Of a stretch of 64,000 bases of DNA, positions 62,875 through 64,000 are shown in pieces; the stretch's first letter is position 1; each line of letters starts with the position of its first letter. Both the position numbers and the translations under genes were made by a program. Source of the DNA: Parasedimentitalea psychrophila (GTDB lineage Bacteria > Pseudomonadota > Alphaproteobacteria > Rhodobacterales > Rhodobacteraceae). The notes under the pieces are model-generated. The model saw only the letters and a program-made list of their open reading frames with translations, did no database searches and was not told the origin of the DNA. The stretch spans positions 3,495,501 through 3,559,500 of the forward strand of contig NZ_CP127247.1 in the NCBI RefSeq assembly GCF_030285785.1, written 5' to 3'.

Positions 62875-63891
62875 TTAAGAAACAACCCTCAACTTGTGCC
62901 TTGCCGTTGTCTGAGCCTGCAATGCCCCCGCCAATCGGCTGGCAACGGAGCCAGCGGCCCTTTGCACGGCATCATCCGCCAAATGCGCGTATCGCAACGT
63001 CGTGCTCAGGTTCTTGTGGCCCATGATTTCCTTGAGCATGAACGGATCAATACCGTTTGTAACCGCAACGGATGCATAGGTATGTCTCAGGTCATGCAAC
63101 CGAACATCTTCGAGACCTGCGCGCTTGCGAATGCGCCGCCACGGTTTTTCGAGGTCGGTTCGGTGACCGTCCTCAGTGTTCCCCAAGATGACATAGGGGT
63201 TTCCCTGCAAGCGTGGCAGACCCATCAGAATGTCATGGGCCTCGCGGGGCAGGGGGATGTGCCGCCGTCCCGTCTTGCTGTCGGGCAATTCCAAGTGGCT
63301 ATACGTCACGTAGTCCCATTTAAGGGTGGTGATTTCGCTCATGCGACAGCCGGTCAACATCAAAAGCATGATTGCAGACACGATATGTACTGTTTCAGTC
63401 TCATCTTCGAGCGAACGCATCAGGACTTGCCCAAGGCGTGATTGTTCTTCGTCACGAAGATAGCGCTTCTTTTCCTCTTCGCGGTTTTTCTTAATCCGGC
63501 GGGCAGGGTTGGTGCCTTCTGTGCGCAGGCCCCAATCTTCGGCGGTGTTAAACATCTTGGAAATCAGCCCCAAAACGCGGTTTGCCTGATAGGGGGTCTT
63601 TTCACTGATTTTGAGGTGCAGTGCAGCCACGTCTGCGCGACTGACGTCGTTGATCAGCATTGGCCCCAAGGCAGGAATTACGAAACGACGAGAACTGCTG
63701 GCATAGTCACGCACGGTCGAAGGTTTACAATGCCGCTCTGCATATTCGCTGAGGAACCTGCCACATAGCGCGGCAACCGTTGGGGCCTGCCTGTGGGCCT
63801 GTCGCGTGCCGGAGGGGTCTTCCCCTTTGGCGACGTCCCCCAACAGCTTCTTAGCCTGAGTTCGGGCCTCTTCTGCGGTCAAGACTGGACC
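62875..63891 (-). pseudogene. Tyrosine recombinase, 5' end removed by an insertion sequence
   Basis: About 339 residues remain: GPVLTAEEARTQAKKLLGDV, a core-binding domain (STVRDYASSSRRFV), and a catalytic domain with Arg in LTGCRMSEI, HDLRHTYAS and Tyr in LRYAHLADD. Related integrases carry about 75 more residues before GPVLT (in a KHGPVLT-type context). Here the frame goes upstream into insertion-sequence DNA and a start at 63936 would give a false leader. Arm-site binding is therefore probably lost. Confidence 0.8.
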
Positions 63892-64000
63892 TGTCACGGT
63901 ATTGTTCCGCCCCTTTGAGAGCATATTCTGCCCCAAAGGAGATACACCATGGCACCACGACCATCCGAAGAATTCAAACGCGACGCAGTGCGGATCGCAC
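63892..64000 (+). mobile_element. Left end of an IS3-family-like insertion sequence
   Basis: The break in the integrase frame falls at 63891/63892, where sequence TGTCACGGTATTG begins; TG is a common IS3-family terminus. A transposase gene starts 57 bases in. The other end and target duplication lie outside the window. Confidence 0.6.
63949..64000 (+). CDS. Transposase OrfA N-terminus (IS3-like), partial
   Basis: Seventeen residues, MAPRPSEEFKRDAVRIA, from an ATG after AAAGGAGATACACC, then the window ends. The EFKRDAVRIA pattern is the usual beginning of HTH_Tnp_1-type OrfA proteins. Confidence 0.75.
   Translation, partial: MAPRPSEEFKRDAVRIA

Larger units (their letters stand above)
56616..64000. 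mobile_element. Second integrated element, continuing beyond the window
   Basis: Carries integrase (truncated), AlpA-like regulator, Rep_trans initiator and small hypothetical genes, mostly leftward, plus rightward cargo at 56.9-59.5 kb. Bounded on the left by attR of the first island; no third copy of the tRNA repeat is visible, so its own ends are undefined. The boundary at 56616 is a working assumption. Confidence 0.55.

Overview
This window looks like a chromosome segment of a marine Rhodobacteraceae (Roseobacter-group) alphaproteobacterium. The reasons are the moderately high GC of the core genes, an alphaproteobacterial LexA box (GTTC-N7-GTTC) in front of uvrA, DmdC/DmdD-like and methionine gamma-lyase genes typical of methylated-sulfur catabolism, an inositol operon with a LacI-type repressor, and an fMet-like tRNA relic of alphaproteobacterial type.

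Positions 1-35,366 are ordinary chromosome: a truncated membrane protein, dihydrolipoyl dehydrogenase (lpd), a methyltransferase, an MFS transporter, uvrA, a dmdC-dmdD-like pair with a divergent AraC regulator, an Lrp-type regulator divergent from methionine gamma-lyase and an E1-like 2-oxoacid dehydrogenase (the arrangement of mdeR-mdeA-mdeB), a LacI-family regulator divergent from iolG-iolC-iolD-iolE-iolB, a PAS-domain protein, a second Lrp regulator, a GspC/PilP-like envelope protein frameshifted at a ten-base homopolymer, a SIMPL-domain protein, O-acetylhomoserine sulfhydrylase, a GT-A-like glycosyltransferase, a small secreted protein, modABC and a sulfotransferase-like protein. Sulfur metabolism recurs: DMSP-type thioester oxidation, methionine lysis to methanethiol, and homocysteine synthesis.

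At 35,367 a tRNA-Thr(TGT) gene marks the left end of a 21-kb integrated island. The last 47 bases of the tRNA plus two more are repeated exactly at 56,567-56,615, and a P4-type tyrosine recombinase lies just inside that second copy. The island holds a GGDEF-EAL protein, a SARP-like regulator, a MarR-controlled EamA exporter with an NmrA-like protein and two strong palindromic operators, and a compact group of a kinase-like protein, ABC exporter, family-4 glycosyltransferase, radical SAM/SPASM enzyme and ELM1-like protein. Its right end is a replication/integration module: an SF2 helicase with an iron-sulfur-type cysteine cluster, an AlpA regulator, a DUF6387-like protein and the integrase. Between these are broken integrase and replication-initiator genes.

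From 56,616 to the end lies a second mobile segment with a Rep_trans-type replication initiator, AlpA-like regulator, small hypothetical proteins, an AT-rich secreted protein, AACGGTTG-type repeats at both ends, and an integrase whose 5' end has been cut off by an insertion sequence running off the window. Relics inside the first island match this second element, so related elements have visited the locus repeatedly. No complete conjugation or virion module and no CRISPR array is visible.
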